A DNA stretch of 64,000 nucleotides from positions 248,001 to 312,000 of the forward strand of contig NZ_QPMM01000006.1 in the NCBI RefSeq assembly GCF_003419895.1, given 5' to 3'. The DNA comes from Chitinophaga silvatica. Its GTDB lineage: Bacteria > Bacteroidota > Bacteroidia > Chitinophagales > Chitinophagaceae. A program made the translations under genes and the position numbers. Below the pieces are notes generated by a model that was not told the origin of the DNA, made no database searches, and saw only the letters and a list, made by a program, of their open reading frames with translations. How positions within the stretch are numbered: position 1 is the first letter of the stretch; each line of letters opens with the position of its first letter. This document shows, piece by piece, positions 8,970 to 17,824 of this stretch.

Positions 8970-10361
8970 TTATAATTTTGTAGGGTGATAGGTGATATTA
9001 TCGTGATAATAACCGTCGTACTGAATCTCTGAGTCTTCTGAAATATCTGGTCCGTGCTGAATTTTCTTATTCAGCAGATAGATGAACAATACAAACAATA
9101 CTACATATACAAAAGTGAACAGGATGAGAGAAAATAAAACCTGATCTGCTGTTACCTTACGGGAAAGGGCGTCTGAAGTCCGAAGCAGGTTATATACTAC
9201 CCATGGCTGCCGGCCAACTTCGGCTGCATACCAACCTACCTGGTTGGCAATTTGAGGTAGAAGAACCGACCAGCAAAAGATCAACATCAACCAACGCTTA
9301 TTAAACAACTGCTTTTTCCACAATAGAAAAAGGCCTAACAAAGTAAGTCCTATCAATATCATACCTATTGATATCATTAAATGATACATCTGGAAAACAA
9401 AGTTAACAGCAGTAGGTCTGTCTTCCTTTGGTGTTGCATTTAAACCCTGTACCGGTGCCGAAAAACTACCATGAGTCAGAAATGATAAGCCCCCGGGAAT
9501 GCTTATACCTGTTGTTTTCTCAGTTTTATTATCTACCCACCCCACCAGATACATAGGTGCAACAGCAAGACTATCGTAATGCCCTTCCATTGCGGCTAAT
9601 TTAGCTGGTTGATATTTACTAACGTAATGGGCTGAACGATGGCCTGTAAATAGTTGTAGTAATGCCGCTATGACTGCAACACTCAGACCTACCTTAAACA
9701 TAGCCTGGGCATGCTTTGTATGGCGCTGTTTAAGAATATAATAAGCTCCTACACTAATCACCAGAAACGCTCCGGAAAGGAAAGCCCCGATTATTACATG
9801 AGAAAATCGATCTACTGAGGAAGGATTCAGCACCATCTCCCAAAAATCTGTAACCACAGCTCTGGCCTTTAACCCCTCGCCTTCTATCTTAAAACCTGCA
9901 GGTGTTTGTTGCCAGGAATTTGCAATTACGATCCATAGGGCAGAAAATATTGAACCCAGAGCCACCATACAGGTAGAGAAAAAGTGTACTCCTTTATGTA
10001 CTCTATTCCATCCAAAGAGTAGTACTCCTAAGAAAGCCGATTCCATTGCAAATGCAAAAATTCCTTCAGCCGCCAGGGCACTACCAAAAATATCACCTAC
10101 ATAGTGCGAATAGGTAGCCCAGTTTGTACCAAATTCAAATTCCATCACAATACCGGTAGCTACTCCAATTCCAAAAATGAGTGCAAATATCTTAATCCAG
10201 AAACGCGTTATGTCTTTATACAACGATAATCCTGTTTTCAGATATAACCCTTCCATAATAACGAGACATAGGCCTAATCCTATGCTCAGCGGAGGATAGA
10301 TGTAATGAAATGCAATAGTGAATGCAAATTGGACCCTGGACAGTATTTCTACGGAAGGCAT
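8970..10361 (-). CDS. cydA: Cytochrome bd ubiquinol oxidase subunit I
   Basis: 463-residue haem-carrying subunit that oxidises quinol. Seen: the N-terminal haem-ligand helix (FTIAFHYIYPPLSIGLGL), a second conserved histidine helix (DRFSHVIIGAFLSGAF), the methionine-containing helix (FQMYHLMISIGMILIG) and the conserved GWYAAEVGRQPWVVY segment. It is shorter than the 522-residue E. coli protein, consistent with a short Q-loop version. It heads the cydAB pair and has a clear promoter box 18 nt before the ATG. Confidence 0.96.
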   Translation of the reverse strand: MPSVEILSRVQFAFTIAFHYIYPPLSIGLGLCLVIMEGLYLKTGLSLYKDITRFWIKIFALIFGIGVATGIVMEFEFGTNWATYSHYVGDIFGSALAAEGIFAFAMESAFLGVLLFGWNRVHKGVHFFSTCMVALGSIFSALWIVIANSWQQTPAGFKIEGEGLKARAVVTDFWEMVLNPSSVDRFSHVIIGAFLSGAFLVISVGAYYILKQRHTKHAQAMFKVGLSVAVIAALLQLFTGHRSAHYVSKYQPAKLAAMEGHYDSLAVAPMYLVGWVDNKTEKTTGISIPGGLSFLTHGSFSAPVQGLNATPKEDRPTAVNFVFQMYHLMISIGMILIGLTLLGLFLLWKKQLFNKRWLMLIFCWSVLLPQIANQVGWYAAEVGRQPWVVYNLLRTSDALSRKVTADQVLFSLILFTFVYVVLFVLFIYLLNKKIQHGPDISEDSEIQYDGYYHDNITYHPTKL

Positions 10362-10379
10362 AATCTTGAATTATTGTTA

Positions 10380-10387
10380 CAAAGGTA
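10380..10387 (-). promoter_or_regulatory. -7 promoter box of cydAB
   Basis: Minus-strand TACCTTTG, an exact TAnnTTTG, lies 18 nt upstream of the cydA ATG at 10361. A TTC sits where the -33 TTG would be expected. The leader must be very short (about 10-15 nt). Confidence 0.65.
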
Positions 10388-10575
10388 GTAGGTGTAGGAT
10401 TTCATGAACCTGACGTTTATCATGTATTTAGATAAATATAAATATTTCTACACCCTTTTTATCAACAAAAATTCAATAAAAAGGTTGTTGTGTCTGATTT
10501 CCTGCCTGGTGAGGAGTGATTACGATTTAACGAAAATATTTTTTGGGATAGAAGGGTAAATTTTGGGGAAAAAGA

Positions 10576-10612
10576 TAAACCTGCCTGACATTTATCATGT
10601 AAGGCAGGTTTA
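10576..10612 (-). terminator. Terminator after jetC-like gene
   Basis: Perfect 11-bp stem (TAAACCTGCCT paired with AGGCAGGTTTA) with a 15-nt loop, just downstream of the stop of the SMC ATPase gene. It separates the SMC operon from cydAB, so the cyd genes are not part of that operon. Confidence 0.65.
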
Positions 10613-10619
10613 TTCGGTT

Positions 10620-13600
10620 TTACGACATCGTAGCTGCCATAGATTCAAATTCCTTCTTTCGTTCCTGATATTCCTCCATAGTAAAGTTATATACTACAGA
10701 ATCGCGCTTATTTTTATTAGCAACGAAATGACAGGCATGAATATATGGTTCAGCAATATTGAGCTTATCCAATGGTGTTACAACGAGTAATTGCAGATTT
10801 AGCTGGCCACAGTATTCCATCAGGTAATGACTCTTTTCAGGGTCTAGTTTACTGAATGCTTCGTCTACAGTAATGAAACGTAAACTACGATGCTGACGGT
10901 TTGTTTCGTTGATACCAAATTGATATGCAATTGCAGCACCTAAAATAGTGTAGGTGAATTGGGCTTTTTCACCTCCGGAAAGGCTTGCGGTATCTTCGTA
11001 ATATTTAAACCCGCGATTATCGGAAATATAGAATTCTTTTGCACCGAAATCCAGCCAATTACGTACATCGGTTACTTTTCTTCTCCACGCTTCGTTTTGC
11101 TGTAATTCATCAATCAAAGCCTTGATATTATTAAAAAGCTGATCACCATATTCTTCATCCTTTTCCATATGATATTTATAGGAATCTGGTACAGCACCGC
11201 TTAACTTCTCTTTGAAGTTGCGGATCTCAACATCTCTGACATGGCGGCATTCCAGCTGCAGATAGGTATCCGGGTTTTTATTGAAAGTGATATTTCTCAG
11301 TGGCTCGTTAAGATCTTCAATTACTTCTCTGATAAGATCTTCCTGCCCGTATATCCATGCCCGATAGTTAGTGATTGCGTTGAGCATGCTTGTGTCCATA
11401 TACTTTCTGAAACGTTCTTTATGCTCGATCAGGCGCTGGAATTTAATACGCTCGTAAAGGGCTGTAAATTCATCCAGGTATTTGACATGGGGTTGCAGAT
11501 CATTTACATCGCCCAACCAATCGGGATAGGCGTCATGAATGGCTTTTGGAGGCATTACAAAAGCAGAGAGTTGTCTGGTAATCTCTGATTCTTTTTCGGT
11601 AGCAATACGTAAAGCTTCATTCATGGAAGTTTTCAGACTTTCATCTGCTTTTTTCCGATGACCTGCTAATTGAGCCGCTGTTTGAGCCGTTTCTGTAATG
11701 GCCAGTTCTGTAAGGAATTCCAGTACTTTTTGTTGGGAGGCATCATCAAGTTTATTAACACGTAGTTGGTTGATATACCTGATTTTTTCAGCAGCCTTAT
11801 CATCCAGTCTTCCCTTTTCCTGTAATATTCTTTCTTTTTCCTGTTCTTTAGCAACGATACTGTTGCTGGTATCATCCAGCTGCTCACAGATTACCTGGTA
11901 TTTATCACTTGTCTGTAAGAGTGCATTTTTCTCTCTTGCAAAAGTTTCAATTACTTCGGCATGTGATTGCCAGTTAATTTCGGAATAATTACGGAGTGAA
12001 AGGAAAGCAGTTAAGAAAGTATGGTTACCCAAGATGCCTTTGCGAGCTGTTTCCAGTTGTGAGATGCTATGCTGCATAGTTTCGATGCTGGCATTGCATT
12101 CGTCCTGTTCTTCTTTCAGCAGGCGAAGTTTGTTTTTATTATTCCATCCCAGCACATAGTTGTTTTTCTGTGTACGGGAAGGTCTGTCATCTTTTTCGTG
12201 GCGGGTAGCCTGCCTGATTAATCCATTAGCTGTAACTGCCTTTTTCGACTTATTAAAGACCTCCATATCATCGGTGCAGGTATAGTCGAACTGGTCGAGG
12301 AGTTGTTGCTCGAGCCAGTCTTTAAATGCAGTTTTTGGCTTGATCTCAATCTTTTGTAACAGGCTATCTTTTTCGGTGGGCATGCGCAACATGGTATAGG
12401 ATTGCTCTTCCACCTTATGGTATACCAACCTGGTTTGCAGGTTATTTTCGTTGATATATCTGTTGATATCGCGAATATATTCTTCTGGCACCAGCAGTCT
12501 TAAAGCGAAGTTGTGCAGTACCTTTTCGATAGCATTTTCCCAATGGATTTCTTCGTCTTTAACCCTCATTAACTCACCAGCAAATGGCAATGCATCTTCA
12601 GAGATTTCCAGCATATCGGCCAATTGCTGGCGAATGCGGATCAGCTCATAAGGGATGTTATTCTTACGGTTTAGGAACGAGTCGATTTCTTCTTCTAATC
12701 TGCGGGCTTCTGTTTGTTCGGCTGCCAGGCTGCTTTTATGATGAAAAATTTCTTCCTGTAGGGAATCGATTTGTTTATCCAGGCTTCCCAGCTGTTTTTC
12801 AGCTTTGGAGATATTATCGTGAAACCTGTGTTCATCCGGGTTTGAAATCAGATTAAGTCTTTCGGCTAATTTATTATACTCATCCATTTTACTACGTTTA
12901 GTCTCTAATGACTTCTGTTCGTAGTGAATGGATTTTTCTATGGATCTTAATTGCTCATCTACGCTATTATTGGCTTTTTGAGCAATCAGTTCATCTTTTC
13001 TTAGCTGTAAGGATTTGAGCTGATCATTGATACCAGTTAATGAGGTGGCGGTAAGTTCCTGTTCTTGCTGTAGCAGGTGAAGCTCCTGTTCGAGGATTTC
13101 TTTTTCCTGTTTGTTGAACCAGGTTGGCAGAACATCCTGGAGGGCATGAAGCTCTCTGTTTTTTGTTTGTACCGATTGCCAGATAGTTCTGTTTTCGATG
13201 ATTGGTTCCAGCATTTTCAGCTGGGTTTCATCTTTTTGAATGGCTCTGTGGCTGGTAAGCAAACTATCGTAGTTTTCGCGTAGTTTAAGGAATTCACTTT
13301 CACTTTCCGGTTCATCGAGCATTTGCCCGCGGATGAATGAATTCAGGTCGCCCAACACTTTAATACCAACAGTTTGGTTGAAAAGTGAAAGTGCTTTTTC
13401 GCTACGTAGCCCGAAAATGTTGCTAAACAAAGCAGCATATTCTTTGAAGCTATCAGTGATTTCGGTTTTAGGATATTCGAGGCGCAATTTCTTTTTCCAA
13501 TCGCCCTTCATATCAAATTTACCATTACCGAAATGGTCGTTGATATTGAGTTTGTGGGGGGAGACGATAAATTGTCTTTTCATTTCACCGGCATACCACC

Positions 13601-14012
13601 TTACCTGTGCCAGAGTGATCTGGTGCATGGTTGCGGCATTATAGAAATATGCAAGGAGAACGGAGTAGGGATTATTTTCCTTATGTCGCAACTGATCGGT
13701 TTTTGATTGTTGTGATTCTTCGGAAAATGTTTTCCCGTAATATCCCCAGAAGTATGATTCTTCACCTCTGTCGCGGCGTTGATCGGTGCCGGAAGACTGG
13801 TTATAGAAGCGTTTGCCTGATGGTACCATCAGGGTCAGGAGGGCATCTACCAGGGTAGTTTTACCGCTACCATTGGCACCGGTAAGTAAGGAGGTTTGTC
13901 CGTTGGTATTTACCCGATATATTTTATTATGAAAAGTGCCCCAGTTGTATATTTCAAAATACTGCAACCGGAATCCACTTTCTTTAGCGTCACTATTGAA
14001 GAGGGTTGACAT
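10620..14012 (-). CDS. SMC-like ATPase of a Wadjet/MksBEF system (JetC/MksB type)
   Basis: 1130-residue ATP-binding SMC-family protein. Walker A GANGSGKTT lies at residues 45-53, long coiled-coil arms fill the middle (roughly 280-450 and 660-800) around a hinge-like region, the ABC signature LSGGEK begins near 1011, and Walker B FITVDEAFSKLD is near 1046-1057. In Wadjet and MksBEF the dimeric ATPase extrudes DNA loops with a kleisin and a winged-helix partner. The gene overlaps the jetB-like gene by 20 nt, and jetB follows jetA by 3 nt, so all three are translated together. No jetD/mksG nuclease gene is present on either side. Confidence 0.9.
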   Translation of the reverse strand: MSTLFNSDAKESGFRLQYFEIYNWGTFHNKIYRVNTNGQTSLLTGANGSGKTTLVDALLTLMVPSGKRFYNQSSGTDQRRDRGEESYFWGYYGKTFSEESQQSKTDQLRHKENNPYSVLLAYFYNAATMHQITLAQVRWYAGEMKRQFIVSPHKLNINDHFGNGKFDMKGDWKKKLRLEYPKTEITDSFKEYAALFSNIFGLRSEKALSLFNQTVGIKVLGDLNSFIRGQMLDEPESESEFLKLRENYDSLLTSHRAIQKDETQLKMLEPIIENRTIWQSVQTKNRELHALQDVLPTWFNKQEKEILEQELHLLQQEQELTATSLTGINDQLKSLQLRKDELIAQKANNSVDEQLRSIEKSIHYEQKSLETKRSKMDEYNKLAERLNLISNPDEHRFHDNISKAEKQLGSLDKQIDSLQEEIFHHKSSLAAEQTEARRLEEEIDSFLNRKNNIPYELIRIRQQLADMLEISEDALPFAGELMRVKDEEIHWENAIEKVLHNFALRLLVPEEYIRDINRYINENNLQTRLVYHKVEEQSYTMLRMPTEKDSLLQKIEIKPKTAFKDWLEQQLLDQFDYTCTDDMEVFNKSKKAVTANGLIRQATRHEKDDRPSRTQKNNYVLGWNNKNKLRLLKEEQDECNASIETMQHSISQLETARKGILGNHTFLTAFLSLRNYSEINWQSHAEVIETFAREKNALLQTSDKYQVICEQLDDTSNSIVAKEQEKERILQEKGRLDDKAAEKIRYINQLRVNKLDDASQQKVLEFLTELAITETAQTAAQLAGHRKKADESLKTSMNEALRIATEKESEITRQLSAFVMPPKAIHDAYPDWLGDVNDLQPHVKYLDEFTALYERIKFQRLIEHKERFRKYMDTSMLNAITNYRAWIYGQEDLIREVIEDLNEPLRNITFNKNPDTYLQLECRHVRDVEIRNFKEKLSGAVPDSYKYHMEKDEEYGDQLFNNIKALIDELQQNEAWRRKVTDVRNWLDFGAKEFYISDNRGFKYYEDTASLSGGEKAQFTYTILGAAIAYQFGINETNRQHRSLRFITVDEAFSKLDPEKSHYLMEYCGQLNLQLLVVTPLDKLNIAEPYIHACHFVANKNKRDSVVYNFTMEEYQERKKEFESMAATMS

Positions 14013-14586
14013 GCAGTTTTAATTTTGATTTTATTTCTTCTAATTTTTCGTTGTTGACCAGTGCTTTAATAATTCTTTTTACCTCGTATTGATGTAGCTC
14101 TTTGTTTGCAGCGTCTTCCCGGGTAACTTTCAGTACTCCAACATTTAATAAGCTGTTGATGGGTTTATTAAGATCTTTAAGGAGTTTAGATTTATTATGT
14201 CTTTCTTTAAAGAAGATGGCCAGTCTTTCCTTGATTTCTTTTTGGGTAAGGAAAAGTCTGGTACCATTGCCTTTGATATCGAATTCGTCGAGTGCTTCAC
14301 GCAGCACGATACAGAGCAGGGTTGCTTCGTATGTGAGGCGTGTTTTACGCATGAGTCGGGGTAATGGTTTCTCTGTCTGGTTTTCGTCGGCTTCTGGTTG
14401 TACAATTCTTGCAAAACCGTCTGATTCACTGATTACCAGTTGTAATCCAACCTGTTGGAGGTATTTGCTTAATTCTGTTTGCCAGCTTAATAAATCCTTC
14501 CAGTAGGTTTTATCTTCTTCGTAGAGGGGCCCCTGCATTAGTTTTAGAAAAACATGAGCAAAGGCGGATGTATTTTTTTCGGCCAT
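13993..14586 (-). CDS. JetB/MksE-type subunit (DUF4194)
   Basis: 197-residue protein matching the DUF4194/MksE type: small, winged-helix, lying between a DUF3375 gene and an SMC ATPase gene. The central part (LPRLMRKTRLTYEATLLCIV) and the later HNKSKLLKDLNKPINSLLN region resemble the family as I know it. MksE-type proteins bind the kleisin and DNA within the SMC complex. Start ATG 14586 is 3 nt after the jetA-like stop; the 3' end overlaps the ATPase gene. Assignment rests mostly on length and operon position. Confidence 0.82.
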   Translation of the reverse strand: MAEKNTSAFAHVFLKLMQGPLYEEDKTYWKDLLSWQTELSKYLQQVGLQLVISESDGFARIVQPEADENQTEKPLPRLMRKTRLTYEATLLCIVLREALDEFDIKGNGTRLFLTQKEIKERLAIFFKERHNKSKLLKDLNKPINSLLNVGVLKVTREDAANKELHQYEVKRIIKALVNNEKLEEIKSKLKLHVNPLQ

Positions 14587-14589
14587 AGA

Positions 14590-16053
14590 TTAGTTTTGAG
14601 CATTGGTAAACAGTACCATAGGCATGTTAATGGTACGGCTACCCAGAGTCACCGGATCGGGTGTTTCCAGAATGATGTGATGAGACGATTGACTGGCGAT
14701 GGAGAAGTAGGTGATTAATTCTGTTAATCCCTTTTCGGCGCCGTATACGTCTATTAATTCTTTCAGGCTTACCTGTTTCTTTTCCTGAAGTTGGGTGGCG
14801 ATTCTGTCTTCCAGCTGGGCTCTGTCGATATTAAACTGATTGAACAGGGCTTGTAAATCGGAAGCTTCGAAGTCGTTTCCTCCGAGTCCTTCCGGGAAGG
14901 CAACCTGCAGGTTAGGTTTCTTTTCTTCTGCCATATCCCATCTGTCGAACAGGTCGATTTCCGGTTCGCTTTCCAGGTCGATAAAGAATTCTTCGCCGGG
15001 AGGTTTTTCGAGGGCCTGGAAGGCAAATTGACGGATGTCGTTTATCAGTTCCATGGCTTTGCGATGTTCGGTGAAGTTGGTTTCACTAAGTACGCGGCTA
15101 AGTTTATCGCTTAGTTTTTTATTGGCATCAATTACCTTTTTGCCTGAGGCGTGGAGGAATTGTTTTAGTTTTTTAAGGAAACGATCGTTTTTATATTCGA
15201 TGTTTCTTTCTTCGAGCAGGATGTAAAGTTGCTCGATCAGGTCGCGCATTTCCGTTTGTTTATTTTCGTCCATCAGGAATTGCCAGAAGGAGTAGAAGCT
15301 TTTGCCCTGGTCTTTTTGCCGGAGCGCTTCGAAGGAATCGAGCGTATATGCCAGGAGTGTACCTTTAGCGATATCTCTTTCGCTTTGTTTACGATATATT
15401 TCCTGTGTGATTTGTTCGAAATTTTGTTCTACTTCTTTGAAATCGCTGAGGAGTTCTCTCGACATTCGGTTTACATCATAAAAGCGTTCTTTTATTTGGG
15501 TATCGTCGAATACCTGGACTTTACCGGTGATGGTAATAGCTTTTATTTCCTGTTCGATTTCAAATTTTTTCTTTTCGAGTTCCTGTATTCTTTGCTGAGG
15601 GTCTTTATTGCTTTGGTCTACCAGTTCTTTGACTTTAGCGAAGATGTCTTTAAACCGGCTTTCGGTACCAACAAATTCTCTTTTTTGGAGTGTAGAAACC
15701 CAGTGCATTACTTTTTCCATATCGCTGCTTAGCTCATGGATGTCGACCCCGTCGTCATCGGGATATTTTCTGAGGAATCCTTTATTGCTCCACTGATCGA
15801 TATATTTTTTAGCTCTTTCGTCGTCGTTATCCAATAATCCGGATGCATCTATTTCGTCGTCGGTTGTCATGTAGCCGGTTACGCCCAGGTAGTCTGATAA
15901 TCTGGTTACCAGTTCTACGTTTGGAATGGTTGTCTGATTTTTTTCTTTAAAGGTGTAATGAAAAAATGACAGCATCATGGGTGCGCTACGGGCCCGCAAA
16001 ATTTTGAGAGTTACCGACTGGGCGTATAGATTACATAATTGTTCATACGTCAT
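14590..16053 (-). CDS. JetA/MksF-type kleisin (DUF3375)
   Basis: 487-residue protein of the DUF3375 family, the kleisin-like subunit of Wadjet type I and MksBEF complexes, which closes the SMC ring. The N-terminus has the typical LRARSAPMMLSFFHYTFKE segment (split: LRARSAPMML then SFFHYTFKE), then a helical region with predicted coiled coil (residues about 160-200 and 280-310), and an acidic linker before the C-terminal winged-helix part. First gene of the operon; a 28-bp dyad lies about 20-47 nt upstream of its ATG. Confidence 0.87.
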   Translation of the reverse strand: MTYEQLCNLYAQSVTLKILRARSAPMMLSFFHYTFKEKNQTTIPNVELVTRLSDYLGVTGYMTTDDEIDASGLLDNDDERAKKYIDQWSNKGFLRKYPDDDGVDIHELSSDMEKVMHWVSTLQKREFVGTESRFKDIFAKVKELVDQSNKDPQQRIQELEKKKFEIEQEIKAITITGKVQVFDDTQIKERFYDVNRMSRELLSDFKEVEQNFEQITQEIYRKQSERDIAKGTLLAYTLDSFEALRQKDQGKSFYSFWQFLMDENKQTEMRDLIEQLYILLEERNIEYKNDRFLKKLKQFLHASGKKVIDANKKLSDKLSRVLSETNFTEHRKAMELINDIRQFAFQALEKPPGEEFFIDLESEPEIDLFDRWDMAEEKKPNLQVAFPEGLGGNDFEASDLQALFNQFNIDRAQLEDRIATQLQEKKQVSLKELIDVYGAEKGLTELITYFSIASQSSHHIILETPDPVTLGSRTINMPMVLFTNAQN

Positions 16054-16072
16054 ATAGTGTAAAAATAGGAAA

Positions 16073-16100
16073 TTACGAATTAGTAAAAAGCAATTCGTAA
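16073..16100. repeat. 28-bp dyad upstream of the SMC operon
   Basis: Perfect inverted repeat TTACGAATT-10nt-AATTCGTAA. It is between the end of the bestrophin gene and the start of the jetA-like gene, both minus-strand. There is no T tract, so it looks more like an operator for the SMC operon than a terminator. A near-consensus -7 box (TATTTTTA on the minus strand, 16060-16067) lies between it and the ATG. Confidence 0.45.
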
Positions 16101-16130
16101 AGGCAGCGTTTAGTCGTTAAAGTAAGGAAT

Positions 16131-17036
16131 TTACATGATATATAGTCCATCCATGCGGGGTTTTACCGGGCCTGGAACGGGTTCTTCTCCAAGTAATTGA
16201 ATTGTATTGATTTCTATATTTCGGGCGATATTATCGAGGGGGATTGATAATGGCTGGAAGTCGAAGGGGTCTTGGAGGAAGGTGCCATTGAGGTGGGTGG
16301 CGTGGAAAACGAAACCGAACATCCAACCGAAGGGGATCGACCATGCTCCTATGGTATCTGTCATCAGGAAGGTGTTGAGGATCACATAGAACCAAATGAA
16401 TACCTTGGTGAAATAGAGGTAGGTTGGTGGAAAAACGGTATTTCTGATGCGTTCAGACTGGCCCATAGAGTCGCAGTGTTTTACCAGCAGCTGGTCTAGT
16501 TCCAGGAAGGTAAATCCGTCAATAGCCCCGGTATTTCGGAGTAGTTGGAGGTCTTTGGCCTGGAGGTTAAGAATGGCATTGGGGATATTTGTTTCTTTTT
16601 GCACGGCTTCAATTTCATCCTGAGCTAGATATCGGGTATAGTAATCGTCTGGCCGTTTACGGAGTGCGGTTTTGAGGGCATAAACGAATGCCAGGTGTCT
16701 GTAGATCATGTGTCGAATTAGGCTTTGGGTGGCCACTTCGGTTGAATTATGGTAATTATACAGGCTTCGGGCCCAGGATCTTGAATCGTTTGTAATTGCG
16801 CCCCAAATTTTGCGGGCTTCCCACCATCTGTCGTATGCCTGGTTGTTGTTGAAGCCAATAAAGAAAGCGATGGCAGTACCTAATACGGCAGAAATGCCTA
16901 CAGGAATTTCGAGTTTAAAGTATAGATAGTGGACATCTAAGAAATAGACAAGGGTGCAGCATGCGAGGAGGAGAAGGTCGACTTTCCAGGTGAAAGCAAA
17001 AATCTGGCTTATAGAGAGCCTGTGTTTCAGCAGCAT
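16131..17036 (-). CDS. Bestrophin-family ion channel
   Basis: 301-residue membrane protein of the bacterial bestrophin (UPF0187) family, pentameric anion or cation channels of the inner membrane. Seen are two N-terminal membrane helices (about 20-37 and 42-62), the conserved FIGFNNNQAYDRWWEARKIWG segment (in parts: FIGFNNNQAY, DRWWEARKIWG) and two more helices around 205-250. Length matches the family. It is divergent from the redoxin-like gene at 17240; the regulatory box at 17135-17149 lies between them and could serve either gene. Confidence 0.9.
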   Translation of the reverse strand: MLLKHRLSISQIFAFTWKVDLLLLACCTLVYFLDVHYLYFKLEIPVGISAVLGTAIAFFIGFNNNQAYDRWWEARKIWGAITNDSRSWARSLYNYHNSTEVATQSLIRHMIYRHLAFVYALKTALRKRPDDYYTRYLAQDEIEAVQKETNIPNAILNLQAKDLQLLRNTGAIDGFTFLELDQLLVKHCDSMGQSERIRNTVFPPTYLYFTKVFIWFYVILNTFLMTDTIGAWSIPFGWMFGFVFHATHLNGTFLQDPFDFQPLSIPLDNIARNIEINTIQLLGEEPVPGPVKPRMDGLYIM

Positions 17037-17134
17037 AATTTTAGGGTTTTAGACAGACTATATCAATTTAAATAAAAAAAAGGAAAAATATAATGTTAGA
17101 AACCAATAGTTTATAATTTATTTACCCTAATAGT

Positions 17135-17149
17135 CTATAGATTTAGTAG
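17135..17149. promoter_or_regulatory. Dyad box CTATAGATTTAGTAG (copy 1)
   Basis: Imperfect dyad CTA-n3-A-n-T-n3-TAG. With flanks it matches 61301-61320 at 18 of 20 positions. Its right edge lies 19 nt before the -7 box of the redoxin-like gene, i.e. at the -33 position, so a bound regulator would control that promoter. The pattern is like sites of Rrf2-family (IscR/CymR-like) regulators; that link is inference. Confidence 0.6.
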
Positions 17150-17168
17150 GGAAATTGATTTTTTGCTT

Positions 17169-17176
17169 TATATTTG
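17169..17176 (+). promoter_or_regulatory. -7 promoter box of the redoxin-like gene
   Basis: TATATTTG matches TAnnTTTG exactly. The ATG is 63 nt downstream. There is no TTG at the -33 spacing; the dyad box takes that place, which is typical of an activator-dependent promoter. Confidence 0.6.
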
Positions 17177-17239
17177 TTTTCAGAATCGAAACCAAACCTA
17201 AAACAGCGGCCGGATATCAGCCATTAAAAAAGAAATATT

Positions 17240-17824
17240 ATGTCTACAGCTTCTTCTACACTTTACAGATATGCCGATTTTCTTACAGAGCCGGTGCCAG
17301 AAAATTTTCCTAGTCCAAATCGTAACAGGGTTCGTATTAATCCATTGGAGCGGGGAGCATATTTTCCGGAGGTATCGTTGGAAGAAGGAGGGCGTTTATT
17401 CAATTTAGGAACACAGCCGTTGGTAGTAGCTTTTTATTCCTGGCATTGGAATGCGTATGGCGACAGATATTTTGCTGAGTTGCAGCAATTGCAGGCGGCA
17501 GTTGAAGCGGCAGGGGCAAAATTAGTAGTAATATCTACGGAGGATAAAAAGCAATTTAAAGCGATTCATCCAACCAGTCCGGCGTTTGATATAATACATG
17601 ATACTCAGCACCGTATTGCCCGCAAAGCAGGTATATACAGTGAAACTGATCCAATTTGGGGCCGGGTTTCAGGAGTAAATGAAGATGTACCGGTACCAGC
17701 AGTATATGTGCTATCCCCTTCTTCAGAAATCAATTTTGCATTTGTAGATCATTATTTACAAAATTCACTTCCTGTAGAAAAGATTATAGCGGCTATCGGT
17801 AACCAGCTTGCGATAAGTGCCTGA
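17240..17824 (+). CDS. Peroxiredoxin/AhpC-TSA-fold protein lacking all cysteines
   Basis: 194-residue protein with the thioredoxin-like layout of AhpC/TSA redoxins: GAYFPEVSLEEGG (residues 39-51), then a beta strand and the site where the redox cysteine normally sits (VVAFYSWHWNAYG, residues 62-74), then the helix and LVVISTED strand. The active-site cysteines are replaced by Asn-Ala-Tyr-Gly at 71-74. I see no cysteine anywhere and no methionine except the initiator, which would be removed before Ser2. It cannot be a cysteine peroxidase. Its promoter carries a box shared with the TonB receptor at 58317-61178. A sulfur-sparing substitute or non-catalytic binding role is inference. Confidence 0.8.
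   Translation: MSTASSTLYRYADFLTEPVPENFPSPNRNRVRINPLERGAYFPEVSLEEGGRLFNLGTQPLVVAFYSWHWNAYGDRYFAELQQLQAAVEAAGAKLVVISTEDKKQFKAIHPTSPAFDIIHDTQHRIARKAGIYSETDPIWGRVSGVNEDVPVPAVYVLSPSSEINFAFVDHYLQNSLPVEKIIAAIGNQLAISA

Noticed and set aside
11698..13858. Several plus-strand ORFs of 60-115 codons opposite the SMC ATPase
   Set aside because: Shadow frames of a coiled-coil gene with strong coding signal on the minus strand.
16131..17036. Bestrophin gene as a fourth member of the SMC operon
   Set aside because: Although on the same strand, it is separated by a dyad and about 77 bp, and bestrophins are not known Wadjet components.
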